From assembly GCA_027729865.1 (NCBI GenBank), contig JAQCBM010000077.1, positions 1 to 8,243 on the forward strand: a stretch of DNA of 8,243 bases, written 5' to 3'. Made by a program: the position numbers and the translations under genes. The notes under the pieces are model-generated. The model saw only the letters and a program-made list of their open reading frames with translations. It searched no databases and was not told the origin of the DNA. The stretch is from Actinomycetota bacterium. Its GTDB lineage: Bacteria; Actinomycetota; Actinomycetes; S36-B12. Shown piece after piece: positions 7,164 through 8,243 of this stretch (position 1 is the first letter of the stretch; each line of letters opens with the position of its first letter).

Positions 7164-7349
7164 TCAGTCGGTCACGAAGCGGCCCGCATCGCGGTTCTCG
7201 ACCAGATTTCTGATTTCTTTAGCTAGTCCGCATCCAGAAGCGGAACCCACGGTCGGGATCAGCTCACGACACGACCCGCAGCGGCGGTCGTCGCCGCCGA
7301 TCCATACCGTCCACCACCGCTGCCAGATGATCGATCCCCCTCCGGTCAT
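7164..7349 (-). CDS. Possible small cysteine-containing ORF overlapping the recombinase 3' end
   Basis: A 61-codon frame starts at an ATG at 7349, inside the recombinase gene in another frame, and runs 100 bases past the recombinase stop. Its last 40 residues look like protein rather than shadow. They contain CGSC followed about 13 residues later by another Cys, then a charged helix-like stretch (GLAKEIRNLVENRDAGRFVTD). This part lies partly in a local AT-rich patch. The N-terminal portion, which overlaps the recombinase, is Trp/Gly-rich and looks like shadow. A GTG at 7253 would give a shorter product without the CxxC. No Shine-Dalgarno precedes either start. It could be a small zinc-ribbon-like protein, the remnant of a decayed gene, or chance. 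Confidence 0.2.
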   Translation of the reverse strand: MTGGGSIIWQRWWTVWIGGDDRRCGSCRELIPTVGSASGCGLAKEIRNLVENRDAGRFVTD

Positions 7350-8148
7350 ACCGCGCCGTGGTCGACACGTTGGCGTGCCCTGCCAGCGACTTCGCCAACA
7401 ACGGGTCAGAGGCGTCGATGACAGCGGTGATCCGGTGGGCTCGCAGGGCGTGCGGCGACAACGCCGGCACACCTGCCCGAGCGCATAGACGTTCGAGGAG
7501 GTACTGCACCGACCGCACCGCCAACTCTCCACCAACTCTCCCCCACCGGTCCACCGACCGCAACAACATCCCGTCACCCGGATGCACCGCCAACCAGTCA
7601 TCGATCATCTCTCCCGCCCACCGCGGCAGGGGCACTTCCCGGGACCGGCGCCCCTTCCCGCACACCACCGTCAGCCGAGAGGTAACCCGACACCAGTCCT
7701 CGACCTTCACCGCCACTGCTTCTGAGCGTCGAAGCCCTCCGAGCGCCAACAACACGAGCAGTGCCCCGTCCCGCAGCCCTGTCGTCGATGCCGGATCAAT
7801 GGCATCAAAGAGTGCGTCGATCTCACCGTCGTCAATGTCACGTCCTAGCCGGCCCGCCGACCCCCGCAGGCGGGGCACCGCCAACACATCGCTGACCAGT
7901 CCAGCATCCACGACACCCAGCGCCCGTGCCTCCACCAGCAACTGTCGGAGAACGGTCCAGCACGTCGTCGCCCATGACCAGGACAGCTTCGACAACTCAC
8001 CACGGATGTGCAGCGCATCGGCATACCTGAACGTCGCCCACACGATCGGCCCACCGTGGGCTCGTTCGAGACAGCGGATGGCCGAGGTGACGGTGCGTCG
8101 TGAATGAGCCGTGCCCAACCGGGCCAGATATGCGTCGACCGGATCCAT
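7264..8148 (-). CDS. Tyrosine recombinase / phage-type integrase
   Basis: This is a site-specific DNA recombinase that would cut and rejoin DNA through a covalent phosphotyrosine. It is 294 residues, about the size of XerC/XerD. The N-terminal core-binding domain covers about 1-95. The catalytic domain holds every key residue: R140 in GGLRRSEAV, K165 in GKGRRSREV, H233 and R236 in SPHALRAHR, H258 in LAGHANVSTT, and the nucleophile Y267 in ARYDRRG. The LAGHANVSTTARYDRRG block resembles, from memory, a widespread bacterial integrase group. The ATG at 8148 is the only likely start, because an in-frame TGA lies ten codons upstream. No Shine-Dalgarno precedes it, so it may be leaderless or poorly translated. 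It is co-oriented with the downstream unknown gene and hsd operon, suggesting it moves or once moved this defence cassette. It could also be an unrelated neighbour. Confidence 0.93.
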   Translation of the reverse strand: MDPVDAYLARLGTAHSRRTVTSAIRCLERAHGGPIVWATFRYADALHIRGELSKLSWSWATTCWTVLRQLLVEARALGVVDAGLVSDVLAVPRLRGSAGRLGRDIDDGEIDALFDAIDPASTTGLRDGALLVLLALGGLRRSEAVAVKVEDWCRVTSRLTVVCGKGRRSREVPLPRWAGEMIDDWLAVHPGDGMLLRSVDRWGRVGGELAVRSVQYLLERLCARAGVPALSPHALRAHRITAVIDASDPLLAKSLAGHANVSTTARYDRRGIDHLAAVVDGMDRRRRPPLRVVS

Positions 8149-8243
8149 GAATGTGCGCCAGTCGGGGTGCTGGCGTCACTGTCGCAAACACCCCTTGGCG
8201 GCAGCGACGCCACCCGCCGTTGCCTTCACCGCTGCGGGTCGGG
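8149..8243. other. Non-coding region ahead of the recombinase, rich in inverted repeats
   Basis: It holds two interleaved perfect inverted repeats: GGGGTG (8164-8169) with CACCCC (8189-8194), and TGGCGTC (8171-8177) with GACGCCA (8206-8212). It also holds GTCGC/GCGAC (8181-8185, 8204-8208). These could be recombinase binding arms, an operator for the recombinase promoter, or chance. A plus-strand frame opens with ATG at 8151 and stays open to the window edge, but has no good ribosome binding site and is not called. Confidence 0.4.

Noticed and set aside
6588..7226. 212-codon plus-strand frame opposite the 146-residue gene
   Set aside because: Gly/Ala/Val-rich shadow with no ribosome site; the minus strand has a strong Shine-Dalgarno and a more protein-like sequence.
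7358..8107. 249-codon plus-strand frame opposite the recombinase
   Set aside because: Arg/Ser/Thr/Pro-rich composition typical of an antisense shadow; the minus strand has the full recombinase catalytic set.
1..8243. CRISPR array, rRNA, transposase or IS ends
   Set aside because: No regularly spaced repeats, rRNA-like sequence, transposase motifs or terminal inverted repeats were seen.

Overview
The window is dominated by a complete type I restriction-modification operon, hsdM-hsdS-hsdR, on the minus strand (about 6371 down to 104). Upstream of it on the same strand are a small unrecognised gene (7106 to 6666) and a tyrosine recombinase/integrase (8148 to 7264). All five confident genes read leftward. 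The DNA is GC-rich, starts are often GTG, and the recombinase and HsdM resemble families I know from GC-rich bacteria. This suggests a high-GC actinobacterium, but I cannot name a genus.

Right to left: 8149-8243 is non-coding and dense in inverted repeats, just ahead of the recombinase start. The recombinase is full length with an intact R-K-HxxR-H-Y catalytic set. A 157-base gap follows, holding a possible cysteine-containing small reading frame that overlaps the recombinase 3' end, a short hairpin, and a strong Shine-Dalgarno for a 146-residue protein of unknown function. Next comes a leader of about 294 bases with two tandem hairpins, and then hsdM. The three hsd genes are coupled by two 4-base GTGA overlaps. 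Bases 1-103 lie downstream of hsdR and hold only a weak hairpin.

HsdM (N6-adenine methyltransferase) and HsdS (two target-recognition domains) should form the modification enzyme. Adding HsdR (PD-(D/E)XK nuclease plus DEAH translocase) gives the restriction enzyme. All key motifs are intact, so the system looks functional. The adjoining recombinase suggests a mobile or exchangeable defence cassette, but no attachment sites could be identified.

The most noteworthy non-textbook observations are a near-identical 19-base junction sequence (16 of 19 matches) at both ends of hsdS, an ambiguous hsdM start with a better-placed ribosome binding site upstream, and the unknown 146-residue gene between the recombinase and the restriction operon. 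I see no clear evidence of a wholly new system.
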